The position numbers were made by a program, and so were the translations under genes. Positions 1 to 5,067 of a DNA stretch of 6,331 nucleotides are shown in pieces; the stretch's first letter is position 1, and each line of letters starts with the position of its first letter. The notes under the pieces were generated by a model. That model did no database searches, was not told where the DNA came from, and saw only the letters and a program-made list of their open reading frames with translations. Location of the stretch: assembly GCA_947624425.1 (NCBI GenBank), contig CANQKG010000086.1, positions 1 through 6,331 of the forward strand, read 5' to 3'. The stretch comes from an uncultured Clostridia bacterium (GTDB taxonomy: Bacteria > Bacillota > Clostridia > Oscillospirales > Ruminococcaceae).

Positions 1-1
1 G

Positions 2-298
2 CTGTTTTCGCAGGTGGCCGCCTATCTCAAGGACGGCACGCTCCTTCCCGATCCGCCCGCCGAGGAGCGGATGGCGTGTATGCTGCGGCATATCCGTATC
101 CTCTGCGACGACAAGGGAGAAGCGGTCGGTATGCGGGAGGCAAGGCGGCACGCCGCCTGGTATTTTAAGGGAGAACGGGGTGCGGCGGCACTGCGGAACC
201 GGTGCGCCTCCCTTACCGCCTATGCCGAGCTGCAAAGGCTGGCGGAGGAATTTTTGCGGCAGCAGGAAAGCCCTGCCGAGCCGGATATGCCGTCTTGA
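2..298 (+). CDS. dusB: tRNA-dihydrouridine synthase (DusB type), C-terminal part only
   Basis: The frame is open from the left edge and ends at TGA 296-298, so only about the last 98 residues are present. The family uses FMN and NADPH to reduce uridine to dihydrouridine in the D-loop of tRNA in the cytoplasm. The visible part is the C-terminal helical tRNA-binding domain. It contains the family hallmark GEAVGMREARRHAAWYFKG followed by a G-AAALRNR segment, which matches the VGxRxxRKHxxWYxKGxxGAxxLRN pattern known from DusB proteins. The FMN-binding TIM barrel and catalytic cysteine lie outside the window. An ATG or GTG inside this stretch (for example GTG at 14) is not the real start because the homology already runs in from the edge. 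The next gene follows 55 bp later with its own promoter. DusA/DusC or a generic Dus annotation is possible, but the tail fits DusB best. Confidence 0.9.
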   Translation: MFSQVAAYLKDGTLLPDPPAEERMACMLRHIRILCDDKGEAVGMREARRHAAWYFKGERGAAALRNRCASLTAYAELQRLAEEFLRQQESPAEPDMPS

Positions 299-323
299 CT
301 TACCAACGGCGGACAGTTATAAT
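295..323 (+). promoter_or_regulatory. Sigma-70 type promoter for the YugP-like gene
   Basis: TTGACT at 295-300 and TATAAT at 318-323 are separated by exactly 17 bp, one mismatch from the full housekeeping consensus. Transcription would start near 330, leaving a leader of about 24 nt that carries the ribosome binding site. The -35 box overlaps the dusB stop codon (TGA 296-298), so the YugP-like gene can be transcribed independently of dusB. This is a sequence match only; no transcript data are available. Confidence 0.75.
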
Positions 324-339
324 GAAATCATCAACCGAT

Positions 340-345
340 GGGAGG
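340..345 (+). promoter_or_regulatory. Ribosome binding site that fixes the start at 354
   Basis: GGGAGG lies 8 nt before ATG 354. The same frame stays open back to an ATG at 180, but that start would overlap dusB by more than 100 bp, lies upstream of the promoter, and would add a stretch unlike the family's N-terminus. The site therefore decides in favour of 354. Confidence 0.8.
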
Positions 346-353
346 AATACGGC

Positions 354-1172
354 ATGGTAGAAACATTCAGAAGTATCGTTGAAGCCTCGCTCGACTACAG
401 TCTGGAGGGCGTATCGGACAGCGTGGTGCTTTTCATGGGGATCGTTTTGATCGCCCTGCTTGTCGTCTCGGTGTTCGCGCTGGTTGTCCAGATCATTCTG
501 GGGATCCGGTACCACAAGTACAACCGGAAGACAAACAGCGTGGATCTCTCCGGCTGCGATATTGCGCGGCGGCTGCTGGATCAAAACGGGCTGCAGCACA
601 TCAAGATCAAAACAAGCGGCTCGATGCTGTTCGGCAACAGCTACAGCCACTATTTTAAAAAGATTCGGCTGAGAAGAAAAACATGGAAAAAGCACTCGGT
701 CGCCGCCCTTGCGATGGCGTCGCAGAAATCCTGCCTGGCGATTTTGGATCGGGAGAACGATCCGGACATGAAAACGCGGGTCAGGCTGATGCCGCTGATC
801 TACTTCGGGCCGCTGGCGTTCGTGCCGCTGGTCGTGATCGGTGTGCTGATCGATGTGATTATTCTGCAAAGTCAGAATGCCATCTGCACCATCTCGCTGA
901 CCGCCGTGGGACTGCTTCTCTACCTGATCTCGTTTATCCTGTCGATCAAGGTGCTGAAAACCGAGGTCAAGGCGCAGAACAAGGCCTACGAGGTGCTGCA
1001 GCATAACGGCATGGCGACCGAGCAGGAGCTTATTATGCTGAAAAAGCTGTTCCGGCTTTACAACATTCAGTATGTCAACGATATGATTGTCGCACTGCTG
1101 GAGCTTGTCTATCGGGTTTTGCAGATCGTGGCATATGCCCAAAGCAACAGTACCCCGTCGGCAAACGAATAA
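354..1172 (+). CDS. YugP-like (Zn_peptidase_2 family) membrane protein without the HEXXH zinc site
   Basis: This 272-residue protein has a hydrophobic segment at about 24-51, a polar domain at about 52-145, two close membrane segments at about 146-171 and 176-200, and a weaker one at about 240-262. That is the topology of the YugP neutral zinc metallopeptidase family (about 225-235 residues). Family landmarks are recognisable in order: SGCDIARRLLDQNGLQHIKI (66-85; family SGxxxARxxLDxNGL), HYFKKIRL (99-106), SVAALAMA (115-122; family SxAALGVAA) and MKTRVRLMP (139-147; family LKxRxxLVP). At the exact place of HEVGH it reads QKSCL (residues 124-128, bases 723-737), so both zinc-binding histidines and the catalytic glutamate are gone. 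The glutamate of the later E-F-x-A-S motif survives as E204 in TEVKAQNKA. The frame is intact on both sides, so this looks like a stable pseudoenzyme rather than a frameshift. Family assignment is by recalled family consensus. A role as an inactive partner or regulator of membrane proteolysis is only inference. Confidence 0.82.
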   Translation: MVETFRSIVEASLDYSLEGVSDSVVLFMGIVLIALLVVSVFALVVQIILGIRYHKYNRKTNSVDLSGCDIARRLLDQNGLQHIKIKTSGSMLFGNSYSHYFKKIRLRRKTWKKHSVAALAMASQKSCLAILDRENDPDMKTRVRLMPLIYFGPLAFVPLVVIGVLIDVIILQSQNAICTISLTAVGLLLYLISFILSIKVLKTEVKAQNKAYEVLQHNGMATEQELIMLKKLFRLYNIQYVNDMIVALLELVYRVLQIVAYAQSNSTPSANE

Positions 1173-1189
1173 AACGATTACATACGAAA

Positions 1190-1229
1190 ACAGAGGAAGA
1201 CCCGCTCCACCGAGCGGGTCTTCCTCTGT
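1190..1229. terminator. Strong hairpin after the YugP-like gene (probable terminator, copy 1 of a repeat)
   Basis: ACAGAGGAAGACCCGCTC (1190-1207) pairs perfectly over 18 bp with 1212-1229 around a CACC loop. It begins 18 bp after the TAA at 1170-1172. On the plus strand no clean U-tract follows (CTGTCAAAAAA). On the minus strand the stem is followed by TTTT, so termination may be better for transcripts coming from the right, or it may work both ways. Bases 1198-1230 recur exactly at 1634-1666. Confidence 0.6.
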
Positions 1230-1230
1230 C
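1198..1230 (+). repeat. 33-bp direct repeat, copy 1 (hairpin core)
   Basis: The 33 bases from 1198 to 1230 are identical to 1634-1666, in the same orientation. Both copies contain the hairpin AGACCCGCTC-CACC-GAGCGGGTCT plus the tail TCCTCTGTC. Copy 1 has a longer left arm that pairs with this tail; copy 2 does not. Confidence 0.9.
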
Positions 1231-1270
1231 TGTCAAAAAAGTATGATAAAAGCGAAAAATTAACAATCCG

Positions 1271-1303
1271 TCACGGAGGCCGTCCAGTTGCCGCCTTCCG
1301 TGA
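1271..1303. repeat. Imperfect hairpin
   Basis: TCACGGAGGC (1271-1280) pairs with GCCTTCCGTGA (1293-1303) with one bulged T, around a 12-nt loop. It does not touch either gene and has no U-tract, so a terminator role is not supported. Confidence 0.55.
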
Positions 1304-1313
1304 CACCTCTAGA

Positions 1314-1364
1314 GAAAACCGGTGCAGGCGGCGTCAGAATTGGCGCTAAGCCAAACCGGTTTTC
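1314..1364. repeat. Inverted repeat with nested hairpin
   Basis: GAAAACCGGT (1314-1323) pairs perfectly with ACCGGTTTTC (1355-1364). Inside, TTGGC (1340-1344) pairs with GCCAA (1350-1354), directly abutting the right outer arm, so the two stems could stack. The right outer arm ends in TTTTC. Confidence 0.55.
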
Positions 1365-1391
1365 GATGAAAAGGGGGAATCGGGGGCTTTG

Positions 1392-1429
1392 CCGCCGAAA
1401 CGCGCCCTGCGGGCGAAACAGTGAGGCGG
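1392..1429. repeat. Nested palindrome
   Basis: An outer pair CCGCC (1392-1396) with GGCGG (1425-1429) encloses a GC-rich hairpin CGCCC-TGC-GGGCG (1403-1415). The look is that of a REP-like palindromic unit. No copy exists elsewhere in the window, so repetitiveness in the genome is inferred. Confidence 0.45.
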
Positions 1430-1514
1430 GAATGGCGCTGCGGTCAATTTGCGCGAGCGTCACCGCGAGCAAAAGCAAAATTGGGAACCGCAAGAGGAAA
1501 AAGCGGTTTTGAAT

Positions 1515-1570
1515 CCCTCCACCGCGCCGTGCGCGGTCCCCCTCCCTTTGACAAGGGAGGTTTTGACAAA
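1515..1570. repeat. Dispersed-type palindromic repeat (CCTCCCTT/AAGGGAGG element)
   Basis: Two hairpins follow each other: ACCGCGC-CGT-GCGCGGT (1521-1537) and CCTCCCTT-TGAC-AAGGGAGG (1541-1560), the second followed by TTTTGACAAA. From memory, sequences of this form (CCCTCC, GC-rich hairpin, CCTCCCTTTGAC-AAGGGAGG) recur between genes in many gut Clostridia. They give rise to spurious predicted peptides such as the KPPLSKGGGPR type, which can also be read here on the minus strand. The dispersed nature is therefore recalled knowledge, not shown by the window. The TTTT after the second stem could let it stop plus-strand transcripts. Confidence 0.55.
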
Positions 1571-1633
1571 GACGGCAGTTTTCGCGTAAACCCGGTTTGT
1601 CCCTCGAAGCGTGACAGCGTTAGCGACACGCTC

Positions 1634-1666
1634 AGACCCGCTCCACCGAGCGGGTCTTCCTCTGTC
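1634..1666 (+). repeat. 33-bp direct repeat, copy 2 (hairpin core), probable terminator of the GH18 gene
   Basis: This stretch is identical to 1198-1230. AGACCCGCTC (1634-1643) pairs with GAGCGGGTCT (1648-1657) around CACC. It starts 3 bp beyond the stop codon of the minus-strand GH18 gene (1669-1671), the usual place for a terminator, but read on that strand no U-tract follows the stem, so efficiency is uncertain. Confidence 0.6.
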
Positions 1667-1668
1667 AC

Positions 1669-4600
1669 TTATGCCAAGCCTACCGCTATGCGGAGGATCG
1701 AGAGAGCGTCTATGACCGAAACCGCACCGTCATGATCCATGTCTGCCAACGCGGTTTTCGTTTCATCGGGTATTTCCAGCCCGACCGAGAAGCGGAGTGC
1801 TGCCAGTGCATCGATCACCGTGACCGTGCCGTTTTGATCCACATCGCCCGGCAGTATACTCGGCGAATCATCGAGCGTGTCCACGCCGGTGAACCGGCGC
1901 ACCGCCTCAAAGATGGCTCGGATCAACGACAGATCGCCCGATATCCGACCTCCGTAAAAATCGTCATACTCATCGTCATAAAACGCCTTGATATCCTGCC
2001 CGGGCCACCAGGTCATCACGCCGGCACAGCCTGTTTCGGCGGCGTATGCCACCTTATCCTGCAGCAAATAAGGACCGTTATAATAATACTCATCCACAAT
2101 ACGATTGGTACCCTTTGGATTTAGAAGCCGATTGACCCAAGACACAAGGCTTCGATAGGTCTCAGTGGTCAAACCTTTTACCGGGGTTTGGAAAAAGCAG
2201 GGCAGACCGACCCAGATTTGGGAGGGCTTGCAGCCCCGTGCGATCGAATCCTCGATCAGCGTTTTCATCTTATAATAGGTCACATGCGCCTGCACGTTTT
2301 CCCCTTTTTCCATGTTGGTGTAGGTCATCCAGCTGACATAGTCCAGCACCTTGAACTCCTCGGCACCCAAAAAGTAATTGTAATTGGGGCATACCGTACT
2401 CGACAGCTTCAGCCCTACGGCGTGCAGCTCCTCCGAGAGGGTCGCCAGCGTCAGCCGGAATGCCCGCAATGCGTCCTCGCTCCCATCGGGATATTCCCAG
2501 TCCACATCCACGCCGTAAAAGCCATTCCTTTGTGCGAACGCCGCCACATCCTTTGCAAAATCGCGGCGCACCGTTTCGTCCAGAAACGCCGTGGAGTTTG
2601 CCATCGACCGTTCATAGGCGGTGAGCGAGAACCACAGCCGCGTTCTTCCGTTTTTGAGGTTGGTGCAGCCGTCTTTGAGCTTGTCGATCCACATCTGCAC
2701 CAGATGATCCGCCACCGGATCGTCCGGTTCATAGGACTGCGCGGTACCGCCGTTGCGTCTTGTGATATAAAACTGACCCAACCCGTTAAAGGTAAAGCCG
2801 CCGTTCATGATGAGGTCGGTCATGCTGCTCAGCTGTGCGTCGGTACTCTCAAATTCCTCCCAGCCCATGTCATACCACTGGTAGGAGACGTACCCCACAT
2901 TCATAAAATCGGGATTTTTGCCTCCCTGATAATCGGCGGAAAACCCGTCGATCACCGCCGGTTCGCAAAGGCTGTCCACCACCAGCCGGACTGCCGAGGC
3001 GGTCACGTCCTCGGGCAGGATACAGCTTCTGTCCGAGAGGATATAGTCGTTATCGTAAACCTTTGTCCAGACGCCGTTCACCGGCGCCTCGATATGAAAG
3101 CTCTGCACCGCGCCGTAGGTTTTTTCATTGAGATGGATCCGGTTGATGAGCGTCTCCGCTCCCAAATCAAGCTCGAGGGTATCGCCCGCATGATCCGCCG
3201 TCCAGGGCGCGCCGTCAAACCGGGTGAGATCGCCGGAGGGAAGTCCCGCCGCCGGATCAACCCCCGTGAACCGGCAGACGGTATCATACACCGTCCGCAG
3301 CAGGGAGACGCTGCAATCCACAACGGTTCCGCTTAGGTCGTCGGTCTCTCCGTCCGAAAATGCGTTGACGTCATATTCCGGCATCTGATTCATCACACCG
3401 GCAAAGCCGTTTGCCGCCGCATACGCCGCCTTGTCACGAATCAGATTGACGCCGTTATATAGTATGCTGATGCTCTCGGTATGATCCTCTTCGATCCAGG
3501 TGGCTGCAAAGGAGTTTGCTCCCTGTAAATCTTCGCCTTCCGATGCGATGATGCGCGCCGTCCTGAGATAGTCTATATAGAAAACGGCGCTCTCCGGTTC
3601 GGGCATACTCAATTCTTCCTCCGCGTACACCATATAGGGCAGACCGAGCCATATTTTTGCACTGTCACAGCCCTCTGCGACGACCGCGTCTACCGCTTCA
3701 TCCGTTTTTGCATAGGGCATCAGCGCCTTTACCCTATCGGTTTGTTCCAGCCCGGAGAAGGTCATGCAGTTTAAGTAGTCGATCGCCTCAAACTCGGCGG
3801 CGGTCATATCGGTCGGATCAGCGGGATCGAGCGAGACCGCGCATTTGAGTCCCGCTTCATGGAGTGCCTCCGCCAATGCCGTCACCGTCAGGCGGAACGC
3901 CTGCAGTCCCTCCGGTGTGGTCGGATGACCCCAGTTTAGCTCCACGCCGTACATACCGTGCTTAGCGGCGAAGGTCGCGACCGACTGCACAAAGTCTTCC
4001 CGCGTTTGCCCGTCCAGCAAAGCGGCAGAGCCGATTGCCTCCTCATCCGCCGGAGTGAGGGAGAACCAGTACCGCGTACCGCTGTGCTCCGTAAAGTTGC
4101 CGCCCTTTTTCCGCAGCTCTTTGAGCCATTTTTGCATCTCTGCCGCCGCTTCCTCCGAATCGGCAGGCAGAAGCTCCGACGTGTCAGTATAAAACTCATA
4201 TCGGTCGAGTAAAAACGCTCCCGACCCGTCAAACAAAAAGCTGTCGGTCAAAATCAGGTCGGTCAGGCTTTCATACTGCGGTTGGGAGAGCTGATACCCC
4301 AGCTGATCCGCTATGAAGTTTTGCATATACAAATACCTCGAAACATACCCCACGTTCATAAAGGAGCTGTCCCCACTGTTCTCCTGATGATCCGCTGAGA
4401 ATGCGGTGATGACCGCGTCTCCCGCCAGCTTATCCACCACCAGCCGGACAGCCGAGGCGGTCACGTCCTCGGGCAGGATGCAGTCCCGCTCGGTCAGAAT
4501 GTAGTCGTTGCGGTAAACCTCCGTCCAGTCCGTGCCGTTCCATGCCTCGATGTGAAAACTCTGCACGCCGCCGTAGGTCTCCTCGCTGAGGTGAATGCGG

Positions 4601-4773
4601 TTGATGAGCCTGTCCGCCCCCAGATCGAGCCAAAGCGCATCGCCCTCCTGCTTTGCCGTCCAGGGCGCACCCTCAAACAGATCGGCGTCTGTGCCGGGCG
4701 CCGCCGCTGCCGGCAGCACCGGCACGCTGCAAAGCAGCGCGAGAGATAACAGCAGGCTGATGATCTTTTTCAT
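1669..4773 (-). CDS. Secreted tandem GH18 glycoside hydrolase with discoidin-like modules and type I dockerin
   Basis: This is a 1034-residue exported protein. In order it has: a signal peptide (1-25, MKK, hydrophobic core, AAAA/P cleavage region); discoidin/F5-8 type C (CBM32-like) module 1 (33-128); GH18-like module 1 (138-475); a helical linker ending RFTGVD; discoidin module 2 (519-614); GH18 module 2 (623-930); a second linker with RFTGVD; and a type I dockerin (975-1034). Module 2 carries the GH18 signature YGVDVDWEYP (753-762) with catalytic acid E760, the GLP strand (856-858), MTYT (817-819 plus T820... read as the MxYD strand around residue 816-820) and GVMTWW (918-923). GH18 enzymes cleave beta-1,4-linked GlcNAc polymers or the chitobiose core of N-glycans by substrate-assisted catalysis. 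Which of these is the substrate cannot be told. Module 1 reads YGVELNWGHP (275-284) and lacks the catalytic residues. The dockerin should bind a cohesin scaffold not encoded here. The ATG at 4773-4771 is preceded by GGGGGA (4781-4786) and leads into the signal peptide. It has its own promoter and is probably monocistronic. Confidence 0.92.
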   Translation of the reverse strand: MKKIISLLLSLALLCSVPVLPAAAAPGTDADLFEGAPWTAKQEGDALWLDLGADRLINRIHLSEETYGGVQSFHIEAWNGTDWTEVYRNDYILTERDCILPEDVTASAVRLVVDKLAGDAVITAFSADHQENSGDSSFMNVGYVSRYLYMQNFIADQLGYQLSQPQYESLTDLILTDSFLFDGSGAFLLDRYEFYTDTSELLPADSEEAAAEMQKWLKELRKKGGNFTEHSGTRYWFSLTPADEEAIGSAALLDGQTREDFVQSVATFAAKHGMYGVELNWGHPTTPEGLQAFRLTVTALAEALHEAGLKCAVSLDPADPTDMTAAEFEAIDYLNCMTFSGLEQTDRVKALMPYAKTDEAVDAVVAEGCDSAKIWLGLPYMVYAEEELSMPEPESAVFYIDYLRTARIIASEGEDLQGANSFAATWIEEDHTESISILYNGVNLIRDKAAYAAANGFAGVMNQMPEYDVNAFSDGETDDLSGTVVDCSVSLLRTVYDTVCRFTGVDPAAGLPSGDLTRFDGAPWTADHAGDTLELDLGAETLINRIHLNEKTYGAVQSFHIEAPVNGVWTKVYDNDYILSDRSCILPEDVTASAVRLVVDSLCEPAVIDGFSADYQGGKNPDFMNVGYVSYQWYDMGWEEFESTDAQLSSMTDLIMNGGFTFNGLGQFYITRRNGGTAQSYEPDDPVADHLVQMWIDKLKDGCTNLKNGRTRLWFSLTAYERSMANSTAFLDETVRRDFAKDVAAFAQRNGFYGVDVDWEYPDGSEDALRAFRLTLATLSEELHAVGLKLSSTVCPNYNYFLGAEEFKVLDYVSWMTYTNMEKGENVQAHVTYYKMKTLIEDSIARGCKPSQIWVGLPCFFQTPVKGLTTETYRSLVSWVNRLLNPKGTNRIVDEYYYNGPYLLQDKVAYAAETGCAGVMTWWPGQDIKAFYDDEYDDFYGGRISGDLSLIRAIFEAVRRFTGVDTLDDSPSILPGDVDQNGTVTVIDALAALRFSVGLEIPDETKTALADMDHDGAVSVIDALSILRIAVGLA
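1672..1851 (-). other. Type I dockerin module (within the GH18 gene)
   Basis: Residues 975-1034 hold two F-hand calcium loops: DVDQNGTVTVID (977-988) and DMDHDGAVSVID (1011-1022). Each is followed by a helix ending in S/AVGL. The calcium ligand positions 1, 3, 5 and 12 are D-D-N-D and D-D-D-D. The residues at loop positions 10 and 11, which in known dockerins contact cohesin, are V-I in both halves, so the module is nearly symmetric. Confidence 0.9.
1984..2907 (-). other. GH18 module 2, catalytic motif intact (within the GH18 gene)
   Basis: Residues 623-930. Strand 1 is MNVGYVS (624-630), strand 3 LWFSLTA (713-719), and strand 4 GVDVDWE with D756, D758 and E760. The codon for E760 is at 2494-2496. 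Strand 6 is WMTYTN (815-820), strand 7 IWVGLP (853-858), and strand 8 AGVMTWWPGQD with the aromatic W922/W923 expected at the floor of the active site. In strand 6 the usual Asp of MxYD is Thr. Confidence 0.85.
2932..3219 (-). repeat. Discoidin-like module 2, internal duplicate of 4390-4677
   Basis: Residues 519-614 align without gaps to residues 33-128; by hand count 69 of 96 positions are identical. The fold assignment rests on the pattern L-LDLG--LINRIHL---Y--VQSFHIEA---W--VY, typical of F5/8 type C domains that bind sugars at the cell surface or on polymers. At the DNA level a 29-bp stretch (2993-3021) is identical to 4451-4479. Confidence 0.85.
3349..4362 (-). other. GH18-like module 1, catalytic residues lost (within the GH18 gene)
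   Basis: Residues 138-475 follow the same strand order as module 2 (MNVGYVS, YWFSLT, YGVELNWG, LDYLNCMTFS, IWLGLP, AGVMNQMPEYD). The DxDxE positions read E278, N280, G282, and the strand-8 tryptophans are N and Q. The missing acid (codon 3928-3930 encodes Gly) should abolish the GH18 mechanism. The frame is intact and the strand framework conserved, so a binding or structural role is more likely than decay; this is inference. Confidence 0.8.
4390..4677 (-). repeat. Discoidin-like module 1, internal duplicate of 2932-3219
   Basis: Residues 33-128 form the first carbohydrate-binding-like beta sandwich directly after the signal peptide. It shares a 17-residue identical run (CILPEDVTASAVRLVVD at 98-114 and 584-600) with module 2. 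The repeat period in the protein is 486 residues, covering discoidin plus GH18 plus linker. Confidence 0.85.
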
Positions 4774-4888
4774 ATCCTTTTCCCCCTTTTATCATAAGCG
4801 TCCGGTCTGTCGGCTGCCCGAAAGCCGGATCGCCAAGCCGCTTTGGCGCGAGGCATTTTTCGATCACCGCAGACGCCAAGATGAGCTT
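4774..4888 (-). other. Structured 5' leader of the GH18 gene
   Basis: From the predicted start near 4888 the leader is about 115 nt. It can form CGCCAA/TTGGCG (4831-4836 with 4843-4848) and CGGCT/AGCCG (4811-4815 with 4823-4827). Ahead of the ATG lies a purine-rich ribosome binding site at 4781-4790. I recognise no known riboswitch class; in particular no c-di-GMP aptamer motif is visible. Confidence 0.4.
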
Positions 4889-4894
4889 ACCTTT

Positions 4895-4923
4895 AGTATA
4901 GCACGGGGATTTTGGGCTGTAAA
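4895..4923 (-). promoter_or_regulatory. Sigma-70 type promoter of the GH18 gene
   Basis: On the minus strand TTTACA (4923-4918) and TATACT (4900-4895) are separated by 17 bp, each one mismatch from consensus. The -10 box is preceded by TGC, giving an extended -10. Transcription would begin near 4888. Confidence 0.75.
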
Positions 4924-5038
4924 GTGATTGGACACAAGAGAAGAAAAATCTGCTTTCGTGTCCCCGCCGGCAGCACTCACCCGGCAGAAACGGGGGTAAA
5001 AAGTCTTTCCTTGTCTTTGAAACTTTTTGTAAAAGGAG

Positions 5039-5067
5039 TTGATTTTTCCGTCGGATTCGGCTATAAT
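5039..5067 (+). promoter_or_regulatory. Sigma-70 type promoter of the AAA ATPase gene
   Basis: TTGATT (5039-5044) and a perfect TATAAT (5062-5067) are spaced by 17 bp. Transcription would start near 5074, leaving a leader of about 33 nt. It diverges from the GH18 promoter, with about 115 bp between the two -35 boxes. Confidence 0.75.

Larger units (their letters stand above)
1173..1668. other. Convergent intergenic region, no gene, dense in palindromes
   Basis: Nearly 500 bp separate the two convergent genes. Short open frames exist on both strands, but none has a convincing ribosome binding site together with a recognisable protein; they read through hairpin repeats. From left to right it holds the copy 1 hairpin (1190-1229), an imperfect hairpin 1271-1303, a long inverted repeat 1314-1364, a nested palindrome 1392-1429, the CCTCCCTT repeat element (about 1515-1570) and the copy 2 hairpin (1634-1657). 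Between these the sequence shows nothing I can name. No promoter as good as the three called elsewhere in this window was seen here. Confidence 0.7.

Noticed and set aside
119..133. GAAGCGGTCGGTATG as an internal start in the dusB frame
   Set aside because: The homology to DusB continues upstream to the window edge, so no internal start is needed.
180..353. Upstream extension of the YugP-like gene to an ATG at 180
   Set aside because: It overlaps the well-supported dusB end in another frame, precedes the promoter at 295-323, and lacks family similarity; ATG 354 has a good ribosome binding site.
300..1142. 280-codon open frame on the minus strand opposite the YugP-like gene
   Set aside because: Its product is rich in H, Q, R and D without any domain, as expected for an antisense shadow of a GC-rich gene.
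1421..1735. Possible small protein of about 104 residues in the convergent region
   Set aside because: It reads through the hairpin repeats and into the 3' end of the GH18 gene; the sequence is of the spurious type generated by intergenic repeats.
2188..3336. 382-codon open frame on the plus strand inside the GH18 gene
   Set aside because: It is antisense to two clear protein modules, has no ribosome binding site of note, and its product shows no recognisable domain.
4930..4963. GGACAC/GTGTCC inverted repeat between the divergent promoters
   Set aside because: Only six base pairs with a 22-nt loop; too weak to call an operator.
4962..4995. CCCCG/CGGGG pair enclosing two CCGGCAG direct repeats
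   Set aside because: Short arms and a long loop in GC-rich sequence; likely chance, and no attachment site or integrase supports more.
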